NCBI RefSeq assembly: GCF_000348985.1
Contig: NC_035923.1
Coordinates: forward strand, 930,001-994,000
DNA: 64,000 nucleotides
Reading direction: 5' to 3'
Source: Huiozyma naganishii CBS 8797
Lineage: Eukaryota > Ascomycota > Saccharomycetes > Saccharomycetales > Saccharomycetaceae
Part shown: positions 16,961-25,988 of the stretch, piece after piece
Numbering within the stretch: the stretch's first letter is position 1
Layout of the letters: every line of letters starts with the position of its first letter
Notes under the pieces: model-generated
What the model was told of the DNA's origin: nothing
What the model saw: only the letters and a program-made list of their open reading frames with translations
The model's database searches: none
Position numbers and translations under genes: made by a program

Positions 16961-18079
16961 ATGGCTAACAGAGGGAAGACGGCGGGAAAGAAGCAGGTGC
17001 AGGTGAAGAAAGCCGCGAAGCAGGAGGCAGCGAAGAAGCAGGAGGAGAGGGCTGTGCCCGAGGAGAGGGTGACGCGGGCAGTGGAGCAGTTGCGGGAGTA
17101 CGTTGCCCGTGAGGGGTCCCAAAGTGAGGGTGGTGGGAACGATTTGCTTGGTGGGGAATCCGAGGATCTGGTGTCTGCTGTGAGTCTGGTCGTTGTGAAC
17201 AAGGACTCGTTCACGGGTGCCGCTAAGAACTTCAAGTTGCGGTTGCTGCCAGTGGAACACTCGCTGTACAGGCCCTGGAGGGACCACAGTGCCACCGCGG
17301 TGAAGGATTTCAAGACTCTGTTGGTGCTGAAGGACGCGGACGCGGGGAAAGTCACTGCGGAGGGTCTTTCTGAGGCGCTTGAAAGCTCGAAGATTGTCGT
17401 TGATGAGGTCATTACGGGGAGAGACCTCAAGACCACGTACAAGGCGTACGAGTCCCGCAGGGCGTTCCTCGCACAGTTCGGGCTCGTCATGGCGGATGAA
17501 AACATGGTCACCACTCTGCCAAAGCTTATGGGGAAGAAACCTTTTGAGAAAGTGGAGACCACCCCGGTCCCAATAAAAGTGTACTCCTCCAAGAACGTTT
17601 TCTCCGAGGTCACTTTGAAGAACTCGATCGAGAAACTGTTCCTTTACCAGCTCCCAGTTAAGCTGCCAAGGGGTAACACTTTGAACGTCCACTTGGGGAA
17701 ACTCGAATGGTTCTCTACAGGAGAACTCGTGCAGAACATCGAGAGCATACTCTCCAACCTCCTACCAAAATTCAAGATCAGGGCTGTGTTCATCAAGAGC
17801 AACCAGTCCCCAGTCTTGCCACTGTACTACAACGAGAGCATACTCGAGGAATTGGCCGCAAGCAGGGAACAAGCAGAGGGCGCCGCGGCGCCGGGCGAAC
17901 TACCTACTGCAGAGATCGACGGGGTCCAAGTGCGCCTGTCAAACTTCGACCAGGCTTTGCTCGAGATTGCCAATCCAAACGAATTAAGCACCATCTTTGC
18001 CAAGAACTTGAAGAATGCAAAGAGAGACGCTCCAGTGGAGGAAGACGCAAAGAGGGTCGTCAAGAAGGCCAAGAAGTAG
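16961..18079 (+). CDS. CIC1: Ribosome biogenesis factor Cic1/Nsa3
   Basis: 372-aa nucleolar protein of the ribosomal L1-like fold, needed for 60S pre-ribosome assembly (A3 cluster, ITS2 processing) and originally described as a proteasome adaptor. A basic Lys/Ala/Gln-rich N-terminus (residues 1-30) precedes the L1-like domain, and the C-terminus is Lys-rich (RVVKKAKK). S. cerevisiae Cic1 is 376 aa. The ATG at 16961 lies right after the PAC/RRPE promoter. Its position after COX6 agrees with S. cerevisiae YHR052W apart from the intervening ELF1. Confidence 0.95.
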   Translation: MANRGKTAGKKQVQVKKAAKQEAAKKQEERAVPEERVTRAVEQLREYVAREGSQSEGGGNDLLGGESEDLVSAVSLVVVNKDSFTGAAKNFKLRLLPVEHSLYRPWRDHSATAVKDFKTLLVLKDADAGKVTAEGLSEALESSKIVVDEVITGRDLKTTYKAYESRRAFLAQFGLVMADENMVTTLPKLMGKKPFEKVETTPVPIKVYSSKNVFSEVTLKNSIEKLFLYQLPVKLPRGNTLNVHLGKLEWFSTGELVQNIESILSNLLPKFKIRAVFIKSNQSPVLPLYYNESILEELAASREQAEGAAAPGELPTAEIDGVQVRLSNFDQALLEIANPNELSTIFAKNLKNAKRDAPVEEDAKRVVKKAKK

Positions 18080-18312
18080 CAGGCCTTTTGTCCCTGACCC
18101 ATCCAATGCATTTATTGAATCACCCAATCATAGCACATACCTGTATACTACTCAATTCTGAAATAGAAAGAAGGCACTCAGCCCTCACCTTTTAGCACTA
18201 AACCTATGCTCTCGCCTGCACGATATAGAAACCCCAATTGATACACCAATGTATATATATATATGTATGTATGTCTATGTAGGAAGCGTCTTGGACGAGA
18301 GGAACAATCGTA

Positions 18313-20319
18313 CTAGTTTCCCCCCTCTGCGTTGCGGACTTTTGCCGCGTGCATGATACGTCCCCAGTCGCCGTGGAAGACGGCGTACCCCTGGCACATG
18401 CTCATGATGATGAGCGCGCATATTATGCCGAGCCATAGCCCAGCGATGCCGAACCCGCGGTGGAAAGTGAGGAAGTACGCCATGGGGACCCCAACGCAGT
18501 AGAACGCGAACAGGTTGATGTACCCTCCTATCTTCTGCCTGCCTTGCCCGCGGAGACACCCTGCGGTGGATGCGTTGAAGGCGTCGAACAGCTGCATGAA
18601 GGATAGCAAAGGTAGCGTTGAGACGACGAGCTCAACGACGTCCTGTTCGCTGGAGAACATCGCCGCTAGGCCGTGTCTGAAGTAGTAGATGATGAAGATG
18701 TTGAACGAGGAGCACGCGAAGGAAAGAAGAAGCGAGATCTTGCAACTGACGACGCAGCTCTTGTACAGCGAGGCGCCAACAAGGTTGGCAACTCTCGTGC
18801 TCGTAGATACGGAGATCGAGAATGGTACCTGGTACGCGAAAGACGCAATCGTCGCGACAATAGACTGTGCGCCCAGCGCGGCCGTGGAGATGTGCGACGC
18901 AAAGATGGTCAGGATTTCGAACCCAAGGAACTCCGCCTCGACCATGATAATCCCAGGTAGTGCGAGGTTGAGCATCTTCTCCCAGTTCTTGAACACCTGG
19001 TGGCGCTTGATGAACCCAGTCCAGCACTTCAGCGGGGTTTCCGCGTGTTTAGTGAAGACGGTATAGACGAGAAGACCGGTAGCCATAAGCCAGTAGTTGA
19101 TTGCCACAGAGAGCGGTGCCCCCAAGTACCCAATCCCAATGAATTTATTCCAGACGAACAGGTAGTTCATCAGTGCGTTAAGTGGGGCACAAACGAACAG
19201 AACTATCGTCGAAGCGTGGAAGATCCCCTGGCATTGAAGGAAACGTTTTCCACATTCGAATAAGATGAACCCTGGCACGCCGAACGCGGTCACTTTAAGG
19301 TACTGCGCGGCCAAGTGGCACAGCTCCCTCTCTGGAATCATTAGCGCCAAGATAGACTCAGACCAGAACCACCAGATGTACAACACGGGGATGAACGCGA
19401 TGATCGTAATTGCGGCGCACCGTTGCACGAGCAACCCGACAAGATGGTAGTTTTTGGCACCGTACGCTTGCGAGCACAGCGTGTCGAGACACGTACAGAG
19501 TCCCTGGATCGCAGCAAGTCCCGTAATGTTGGCCGTCATCGACCCGAGTGTAACACCGCCCAGCTCTTTCGTCCCCAAATGCGACACGGAGAAGATCGAA
19601 GCAAGCGAGAGCGAGTTCTGCAGCACAAACGTGAAGATCAGCGGCAGCGCATTGAACGAGATCACTTGCGCCTCCCGCTTGTACGACGTGCTAATTTCTT
19701 TACCTTGCTCAAGGGCTTCCTCCCACACGTTCACCACAAGGTCGTCCTCGTCGTCCCCACCTTCGAGCCCCTCCACATTGCTGTAGAACTCGTCCATGAG
19801 CAATTGACTCTTGGACAGCCGGTGACTCTTCTTCAACAGCTTGTTGTCGATCAGCAAGTCCCTCTCCTCATCGAGCAGAATCTTGTTGTAAGAGGAACTT
19901 CTCCTTCTCCTGGACTGCGGGCGGCCACCGGCACCACCACCGGGAATAGCACCGTACCCTTGCGATGACTGCGGTGGCGCACTCGCCCCACGTACGCCTC
20001 CAGATACTCTCCGCGTCTGCAACGAAGCTGGTCTAATCAACTCATTATTTTCCCCCATCAGCGACTGGTACCTGGGCTCCTCTTCCTGCTGTTCCTCCTC
20101 CTCTTGCACAGCTGTCTCATCGAGAACACCGGCCTCAAGGTCCTCCTGCACCCGCGCCAGCCTTGCATCCTCCTCGGCCTCCAATTCATTGAACACACGC
20201 TCACTCTCCTCCCCAGGAATAAAGTCCGCCGGAGTGAAAAGCCCACCTTTCCCGACACTGCTGGAGTATATAACGGACGACCGCCTCGCGGACGTCGTAT
20301 GCGAAAACTGTTTCGGCAT
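18313..20319 (-). CDS. ERC1: MATE-family transporter Erc1
   Basis: 668-aa multidrug and toxin extrusion (MATE) transporter, probably vacuolar; in S. cerevisiae ERC1 confers ethionine resistance and raises S-adenosylmethionine accumulation. A hydrophilic N-terminal region of about 220 residues with acidic and Arg-rich parts precedes 12 TM segments. Conserved blocks include [16 protein letters not shown], the segment around [34 protein letters not shown], and [15 protein letters not shown]. The frame opens at a TTG at 20331; MPKQFSHTT at 20319 matches the family start. YDR338C is the S. cerevisiae paralogue, but similarity at both ends favours ERC1. Confidence 0.94.
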   Translation of the reverse strand: MPKQFSHTTSARRSSVIYSSSVGKGGLFTPADFIPGEESERVFNELEAEEDARLARVQEDLEAGVLDETAVQEEEEQQEEEPRYQSLMGENNELIRPASLQTRRVSGGVRGASAPPQSSQGYGAIPGGGAGGRPQSRRRRSSSYNKILLDEERDLLIDNKLLKKSHRLSKSQLLMDEFYSNVEGLEGGDDEDDLVVNVWEEALEQGKEISTSYKREAQVISFNALPLIFTFVLQNSLSLASIFSVSHLGTKELGGVTLGSMTANITGLAAIQGLCTCLDTLCSQAYGAKNYHLVGLLVQRCAAITIIAFIPVLYIWWFWSESILALMIPERELCHLAAQYLKVTAFGVPGFILFECGKRFLQCQGIFHASTIVLFVCAPLNALMNYLFVWNKFIGIGYLGAPLSVAINYWLMATGLLVYTVFTKHAETPLKCWTGFIKRHQVFKNWEKMLNLALPGIIMVEAEFLGFEILTIFASHISTAALGAQSIVATIASFAYQVPFSISVSTSTRVANLVGASLYKSCVVSCKISLLLSFACSSFNIFIIYYFRHGLAAMFSSEQDVVELVVSTLPLLSFMQLFDAFNASTAGCLRGQGRQKIGGYINLFAFYCVGVPMAYFLTFHRGFGIAGLWLGIICALIIMSMCQGYAVFHGDWGRIMHAAKVRNAEGGN

Positions 20320-20501
20320 CTCTTCTCGCAATCCTCGTAACAGCAGAAGCTCCTAACAAGTCCGCACCAACCACTAAGTGTTTTGGTTGTTGGTTAGTCG
20401 TTAGTGCAACTCATTATTCAAAGTGAAAAATTTTATACGTCACAAAATTTCAAACTTCATCAGAAGGTCATCGCGACGACTAAGACAGCGACAAGAAGGG
20501 C

Positions 20502-21656
20502 ATGAAACGCAGTGCTTTCGAGCCATTGGAGGGCGAGAAGGAGAACGCGGTAGCCCTGGTCGGTGGGCGGTCCCTCGCGCGGGTTGTGGCGCTTCGAGCG
20601 GCGGCACCGCGGGAGCTGGGCGCGATGAGGGAGCAGTTTGAGTCGCGGCTGGCGTCGTTGGACTTCGAGGGGGACCCGCTGGCGGTGTTCCTGGAGTACA
20701 TTGCGTGGATCAAAGATGCGGTGGTGCAGGGTGGGATGTCGCGGGCGAGCGGGCTGCTCGAGGTCACGGAACGGTGTCTGATGTACTGTCAGGGCGAGGA
20801 AAGGTACGGGAACGACGAACGGTACGTGCGTCTCTGGCTGGAGTATGCGTGGACTTTCTGTGGGGACGATGCGGACCGCAGGGACGTGTATGTGTTCATG
20901 TTCCGGAACGGGATTGGTTCCCAGGTAGCCGCGTACTACGACCAGTTTTCGAAGTGGTTGTATGCGATGGGTAAAACGGAGGAGTGCCTCCAGCTACTGC
21001 GGACGGCACAGGCGAGGCGTGTGCAACCGGAGAATCTCATAGTGAGACGGTTGGGACAGCTCGCGCAGAGCACCTCTTCCGATGTAGACGGCACGGCAAT
21101 GGCACAATACTTCAGTGAGAGCAATCCGCCGACGATTCTGAGCAGACGGCGAGATTTGCTGCAGCAAGAGCACAGGGAACGGCAATTGCAGTCGCAATCG
21201 GGCAGCACCAGGACTAGCAGTAGCGGTATATTTCGAGACGACGATGACGACGATGACACCAACGACGAGACAACTCCCCACAAAGGTTGGTCCTTTTTGA
21301 GATCCAAGCGGCAGCGAGACAAAGAGAACCGAGCTTTGCCGCAAGGAGTCATTGAACGCGGCATGAACCTGGGAACCCTGGACACTCTGGACAACACGGT
21401 GTCCACCGCTGGCAAGACCAAAATGGCCATATTCCACGATTCATTGGGGAGGAGCGACCCTGTGTACACTACCTTGCCCAGCTGCGACGACAAGAGCGAG
21501 AAGATAGACTGCAACTTCGCACTGGTGTACGACCAGGACGAGGAGTACTCCATCGAAATGATCTTGGCCGTCTCTAGAGGGTTGCTCGCAGCTGGGTACT
21601 GTCATAAAAGAAGAAGGTTAAAGCCAGCGGCCCGGCCCGTGCGTATGCATACATAG
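20502..21656 (+). CDS. MAD3: Spindle checkpoint protein Mad3 (BubR1-like, no kinase domain)
   Basis: 384-aa member of the Mad3/Bub1 family and part of the mitotic checkpoint complex that inhibits APC/C-Cdc20. Two KEN boxes are visible: Lys13-Asn15 near the N-terminus and Lys274-Asn276. The Mad3-homology TPR region spans roughly 25-190 (DPLAVFLEYIAWIKD, then YVRLWLEYAW). No kinase domain follows, so this is Mad3 and not Bub1. It is shorter than S. cerevisiae Mad3 (515 aa), and the C-terminal half is divergent. An Asp run (DDDDDDD) lies near residue 247. In S. cerevisiae MAD3 is near TPH3 and MPS3, as here. Confidence 0.93.
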   Translation: MKRSAFEPLEGEKENAVALVGGRSLARVVALRAAAPRELGAMREQFESRLASLDFEGDPLAVFLEYIAWIKDAVVQGGMSRASGLLEVTERCLMYCQGEERYGNDERYVRLWLEYAWTFCGDDADRRDVYVFMFRNGIGSQVAAYYDQFSKWLYAMGKTEECLQLLRTAQARRVQPENLIVRRLGQLAQSTSSDVDGTAMAQYFSESNPPTILSRRRDLLQQEHRERQLQSQSGSTRTSSSGIFRDDDDDDDTNDETTPHKGWSFLRSKRQRDKENRALPQGVIERGMNLGTLDTLDNTVSTAGKTKMAIFHDSLGRSDPVYTTLPSCDDKSEKIDCNFALVYDQDEEYSIEMILAVSRGLLAAGYCHKRRRLKPAARPVRMHT

Positions 21657-21752
21657 TAAATGTAGAGTAAACTAAGGTAAGAGGGTGCAGTAGAGCGACT
21701 CACTCAGATTCGTAGCAGTAGATGGTTTTTGGTGGGGGAGGGGAAGTCCTGT

Positions 21753-23147
21753 TCAAGTTGATAACGTCGCACCGATGTATTCTGAAACAGTAACCATTGC
21801 TGCGGCTAGCGGGTCACCCCCCGCGGTCCCAGCGTTCGCTAGAAATCCCGGGATCTGGTCCTCCGCCAAGAACCGCGTCTTTGGCAGTCTTGGCAGGGCG
21901 AACATCAGGGAGTCGCTGTCCTGTCTCGAAGTGACGAATTTGCCGGGACGTCCGTACTTCCTTGCAATGTCAAACATGGGGATAATGAACCGTGTCATGG
22001 CTCCCAAGTGGGAGAGCCCGTTGTGCGCGATAGGCCGTACCAGCAGCCCCGTCTGTCTCGTCTCGTGCTGCGTCGCGGACTTGAGCTTTATAGAGCTCGT
22101 CGAGACCCTCCTCCGTGGGGAAAACATCTTCCTCTTCCCCGTCGTGCCCCCGATGTTGTTGTACTCGTTCGAGTAGCGGACGTCGCCCAGAATCCTGATT
22201 GTGTTTAGGTTCTGCAGAAACGACACTGGGTCCAAATCGGCGTCCGCAGTGTTGTAGAAAAAGATGTCCTGGATGTAGTCACAGTCCGGGATATAGCACA
22301 CGAGGTTCGACGCCGCGGAGGGGTCCGCGCTCCTGTTCTGCGTGTATATCTTGATCTGGCACTTCCCTTTGGGGTCCTTGCCCGACCGCGCGTCCCTGTT
22401 GATGTGGCACCACGCCTTGACCCACCCAGTACCCTCCAGGTACACCTCGCACCAGTCCTTGAAGTTGTGTGGCGAGTTCAGGATGATCTTGATGTCCGGT
22501 AGATGCTTCCCCATGTTCGCGATGACCGTACCTGTCAGCGACTTGTACAGTGAGATCCGTTCGAACACGGACAATGACAGTAACTTTACGAGCTTGGCAA
22601 GTTCCCCGTCCGACGCACAGGAGAGTGTGACACGCGGGTTCGTGAAACAGACACGCGAGTCCTCCACTGTGTAGTTCGCACCCGCGTTGTCCCCCACGAT
22701 GAGTGGCATCGTGTACTCCCTGTTAGTGTCTCTTGGAACGATCCTGACTGTGTCCCCGACGAAACTCAGCGATGCGAGTTCCGCAGTGGACCCGTCCATG
22801 AACGTCGCGGACCATTGAGACGCCGAGGGGCCGTCCACCCATGAGTAGTACTCTCTGTGAGCCTGCGCCTTAAACAGAGTCAGGAGCGGCTTAATGTTTT
22901 CGTATATTTCCGGTGGTAGGTCGTAGAATAGGCCAGTTGTCGACAACCGGGCGGTGTTGCTGTAACCACTAATGTTGTTGCTGCTATCTGGCGACAGCGG
23001 CGCCGGCATGGATGTTGGCGTGCCGGGCACCTGCAGCGAGCTAGAGTCACTGCCGCTCGATAGGAGCGACGCAGGACCCGCGACCGTCGCTGACAGCCTC
23101 CTCTTGATCACAACCGGGTTTCTCAGCCCGTCAGGTAGAAACTTCAT
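21753..23147 (-). CDS. TPH3: Tandem PH-domain protein, Tph3 (YJL016W)-like
   Basis: 464-aa protein placed as the counterpart of YJL016W/TPH3, a poorly studied protein with two pleckstrin-homology-like domains; S. cerevisiae Tph3 is 561 aa. Residues 1-70 are Ser/Pro-rich and likely disordered. Roughly 85-190 and 195-300 look like two PH-type beta domains; EVYLEGTGWVKAWCHINR is the clearest PH-like strand pattern. The C-terminal part has basic patches such as GKRKMFSPRRR. The call rests mainly on neighbours (MAD3 and MPS3 flank it as on chromosome X) and general domain pattern, so it is less certain than its neighbours. Confidence 0.72.
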   Translation of the reverse strand: MKFLPDGLRNPVVIKRRLSATVAGPASLLSSGSDSSSLQVPGTPTSMPAPLSPDSSNNISGYSNTARLSTTGLFYDLPPEIYENIKPLLTLFKAQAHREYYSWVDGPSASQWSATFMDGSTAELASLSFVGDTVRIVPRDTNREYTMPLIVGDNAGANYTVEDSRVCFTNPRVTLSCASDGELAKLVKLLSLSVFERISLYKSLTGTVIANMGKHLPDIKIILNSPHNFKDWCEVYLEGTGWVKAWCHINRDARSGKDPKGKCQIKIYTQNRSADPSAASNLVCYIPDCDYIQDIFFYNTADADLDPVSFLQNLNTIRILGDVRYSNEYNNIGGTTGKRKMFSPRRRVSTSSIKLKSATQHETRQTGLLVRPIAHNGLSHLGAMTRFIIPMFDIARKYGRPGKFVTSRQDSDSLMFALPRLPKTRFLAEDQIPGFLANAGTAGGDPLAAAMVTVSEYIGATLST

Positions 23148-23543
23148 CCTGTTTGTGTGTGCGTGCGTACGTCTACCGAACGGAATTGGTAAAGACCAAA
23201 AAAACAGTCTGGCAAAACCCGTTGATCTCTCGTCAAGATATACTCCCGCGCCTGCAAAGCGAAGGTGGGCTGTGCGGTTTATAAAGAGACAACCACCACC
23301 TTGAAACCCAAAAAAACGTCATACTTTGCGGTCAATTAGTTCCACGCACGTCCCTCGAGCAACGTCTCCTATTACAAGAAGACGTCTGCTCCCCTCCTCG
23401 TACCGGCGACGTCCTGCGTCCGCTATTGTCTCCTATAAGCGACTGCGTTTCTCAAAGCGGTGAAAGAACAACACACAGTGCGCGATGAGCGAAATACGGC
23501 CCTCGAGGACCGGTACCGTGGTATCTTAGTCCCGTGGTACCGT
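23148..23543. other. MPS3-TPH3 spacer (TPH3 promoter side)
   Basis: 396 bp between the MPS3 stop and the TPH3 start, both on the minus strand. Contains CCCAAAAAAACGTCA near 23308 and an inverted GGTACCGTGGTATCTTAGTCCCGTGGTACC (23511-23540) close to the MPS3 stop that could form a hairpin. Open frames here are shadows. Confidence 0.5.
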
Positions 23544-25409
23544 TCAGTAGTCCGGTTCGTCTTGGCCGAACGCTGGGACGTCGTGCTGTTGAGGGGTCTG
23601 CCTCTGGTGTTGTTGTAGTGCGTTGTCCTTGAACAATTGTAGGTCGCGCTCCGTGACTGCGTTGACGATGAACTTCTTGAGCGAGGTGTAGTGTTCGCTG
23701 CCGTAGTTCTCCTCGACGCTGAACAAGACGCTTCTGACGAGCGGTTTCGCCTGGATGAACCAGTCCGGCAGCGGAAACTGCTGTTCTGTGTCTGCGCTGG
23801 CGAGGTCGTACTCGTAAATGCCGATTCTCGTGTACGTGCTGTCTCGCCGGTGTGGCTCCCCCGCGCTGTGATCGTGCGCAGTGGCAGCGAACGCACGCGT
23901 GTCCCTCTTGTCCGCTAACTTGACGTACACTGCAACGTGTTTCGGCGCAGAGTGCATTACGTGTAGGTTGTTGGTGAGCCTGCCGTGCACGTACGAGAGT
24001 CTCGTGAGATGCAGTGGTCTGTTGAACCTGATGGCAAGGGAACAGAGTGCACCTGTGCCCGCATCGTGCTGGCACTGCCAGTAAGTGGAGGACCCACCGC
24101 ATTTGTCGTCCGCGAGCAGTTCTGTAGCCGGGAGCGCGTTCCCAGCGCGGTACGGCTGCGAGGTGAGGCTCTTGATCAGGCGTGTGCCCTGCGCGTACGT
24201 AGCGAAGTCGAGGTCGTCCCTGTCGCATTGGTTTGCCGGGCTCTGCTGCTTGGCGTCGTAGATCTCGTTGATGAGCCGTTTCAAAAGAATCGTGGAGCAC
24301 TGCTGCCCGCCCGCCGGTGTGGAGGCGGATCCACCCCCAGGTGTGAGTAACTGCCTTTGCAAGTGGTTCTTGAGCTCCTGGAGGATTTCGAGCTTGTTCT
24401 CCTGGAGGGTCCTGTTCAATTCAGCGATGAAGTACCCCTTGTCGACGTACTGGAACTCGTTTGTGAGAACCTCCTTGATGTAGTTGTTCAGGTCGTAGTC
24501 TAGTGGTGGTGCCGTGACCGTCTCCGTGTACTGGAGAATATCCTTGAGCATCCCCGCCAAGTAACTGTGCAGTTCAGGGATGACGAGTACGCTGGACTCG
24601 TTGTTGACCATGACCGGGATCTCCCCCGGGAGGTCCTCTTGCAACTTTGCGACGAGTCTTGTCTGTAGAGTAGTGATATTCTCTAGGGACAAAGCTGGTT
24701 GTGGCTGAGGAGTATTCCGCAGCTGGTTGATGCGAGCGTGTAAGGAATCCAGTTCGTGCTGGAAGTTGAGGATGTTCCCCGGTAGCAGTTTCTTGATGTT
24801 CTTCTCGAACTGCTGCACGACCACTTTAAGCTTGTCGTCGAACTCTGAGCCACGGCGTTCGTCGCTGCGCCGCAACTCGTTGTACAGGTGGTTGATCTGT
24901 TTCTGGATGTTCAGGAGTGACCCTGGCGGTGTAGTAGTAGTAACGCTGCCGTCCCTGTTCCCAGCGACAGCGGCAAACACGACCGCAAAACAGATCAGCA
25001 CGAACAACCCAAGCAAAACCCTCCGCAGACCACCACCAGAACCACGGGGAATCTCTTCAAAACTCAGTATAGACTCAGAGGTGTCACTGGGGACCCGCGA
25101 CGTGTCCTGTATGAAACTCCGATCACCTAGATCCTCACTCTCATCTGAAAGTTCGTCATCCAAATACGACCCATGCTCATCCGCATAGGACCCACACTCA
25201 TCGACATACTCCCGGTCCTCCTCGTCCTCACCGTCGTCATCTTCAACGGTCCCGTCGCTCCCATGTGCATCCAGCGACATTCTAAACCTCTCGTACGTGT
25301 CATCGTCGTCCTCTCGGGGGGACCACCGCCCATTGACCCGGTCAATCAGCAAATCCCTGTACTTCTCCCGCACAGACCTGCCACTGTCCATACCGCCGCC
25401 AATTCCCAT
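23544..25409 (-). CDS. MPS3: SUN-domain nuclear envelope protein Mps3
   Basis: 621-aa SUN-domain protein of the inner nuclear membrane and spindle pole body half-bridge, needed for spindle pole duplication, telomere tethering and nuclear membrane homeostasis. Order: acidic nucleoplasmic N-terminus (residues 1-125, with runs of Asp/Glu), one TM helix at 131-149, a long coiled-coil region, and a C-terminal SUN domain (about 400-600). SUN signatures seen are STYWQCQ, the strand with SLAIRFNRPLHLTRLSY, and YGSEHYTSLKKFIVNA. Length is near the 682 aa of S. cerevisiae. A second in-frame ATG at 25391 would shorten it by six residues. It is divergent from BBC1. Confidence 0.93.
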   Translation of the reverse strand: MGIGGGMDSGRSVREKYRDLLIDRVNGRWSPREDDDDTYERFRMSLDAHGSDGTVEDDDGEDEEDREYVDECGSYADEHGSYLDDELSDESEDLGDRSFIQDTSRVPSDTSESILSFEEIPRGSGGGLRRVLLGLFVLICFAVVFAAVAGNRDGSVTTTTPPGSLLNIQKQINHLYNELRRSDERRGSEFDDKLKVVVQQFEKNIKKLLPGNILNFQHELDSLHARINQLRNTPQPQPALSLENITTLQTRLVAKLQEDLPGEIPVMVNNESSVLVIPELHSYLAGMLKDILQYTETVTAPPLDYDLNNYIKEVLTNEFQYVDKGYFIAELNRTLQENKLEILQELKNHLQRQLLTPGGGSASTPAGGQQCSTILLKRLINEIYDAKQQSPANQCDRDDLDFATYAQGTRLIKSLTSQPYRAGNALPATELLADDKCGGSSTYWQCQHDAGTGALCSLAIRFNRPLHLTRLSYVHGRLTNNLHVMHSAPKHVAVYVKLADKRDTRAFAATAHDHSAGEPHRRDSTYTRIGIYEYDLASADTEQQFPLPDWFIQAKPLVRSVLFSVEENYGSEHYTSLKKFIVNAVTERDLQLFKDNALQQHQRQTPQQHDVPAFGQDEPDY

Positions 25410-25988
25410 CTCTCCAATGCCCTGGTGCTTTGCGTCGTTGCGTCAGTACGTTTCGCTGCATCCAGCTGTCCTCATCGCTTGCGGTTCTCGAGAAACGCGA
25501 TTATTTTAACGCGTTGACGCGTAGCAACTTGCAATGAGGACCAAGTGATACAACCGCTGCTGCTGGCCGTCCAGGACACTTGATGACCATGCAGTGGGAT
25601 GGGGGTATGCAGTTGTGGTGGGACGGGTGTTGTGTGCTGTCCCGTGGGTCCCGTCCCGTCCGGGGGGACACACTTGAGTGGAAACACGCAGAGACGGGAT
25701 AGAAACACCCGTGGAAGACCCTCAGAAGCCTCATTCAAAGCAACACATGGGGAGGGCCGACCCGTACCTACCATCAACATGGTCAGCGGCAACCCTCGCC
25801 ATGCTGTGGCGGGTCCCGGCACCGCTGGGGACCCGTCGCAAGCGTCCCGTCACCCGGCCAGCTGTCCGTCTTCGAGGACCCGTTGCACCTTCCCCTCCGA
25901 GTCTTCACGACGACGACGAAGGTGAAGAGGATGGGGCGTTGGTCGTGTGCTGTGGTTGGTACCATCAGTTGTAGGACTGAGCAAGACG
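25410..25988. other. Divergent MPS3 / BBC1 intergenic region with GTCCCGT cluster
   Basis: 579 bp. GTCCCGT occurs at 25639-25645, 25648-25654, 25653-25659 (overlapping) and 25844-25850, with further CGGGAC/GGGACGGG-like sequences between. AACGCGTTGACGCGT at 25509-25523 has two ACGCGT (MCB) hexamers 9 bp apart near MPS3, which would suit G1/S expression of a spindle pole body gene. No gene is supported. Confidence 0.6.
25509..25523 (-). promoter_or_regulatory. Paired MCB boxes upstream of MPS3
   Basis: Two ACGCGT hexamers (25510-25515 and 25518-25523) lie about 100 bp before the MPS3 ATG. ACGCGT is the MluI cell-cycle box recognised by MBF (Mbp1-Swi6). Two close copies are rarely accidental in a yeast promoter. 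Regulation is inferred from motif only. Confidence 0.7.

Noticed and set aside
16723..17613. Minus-strand extension of the ELF1 frame up to 17613, giving 467 codons.
   Set aside because: It is antisense to CIC1; the conserved Elf1 sequence begins at the ATG at 16722.
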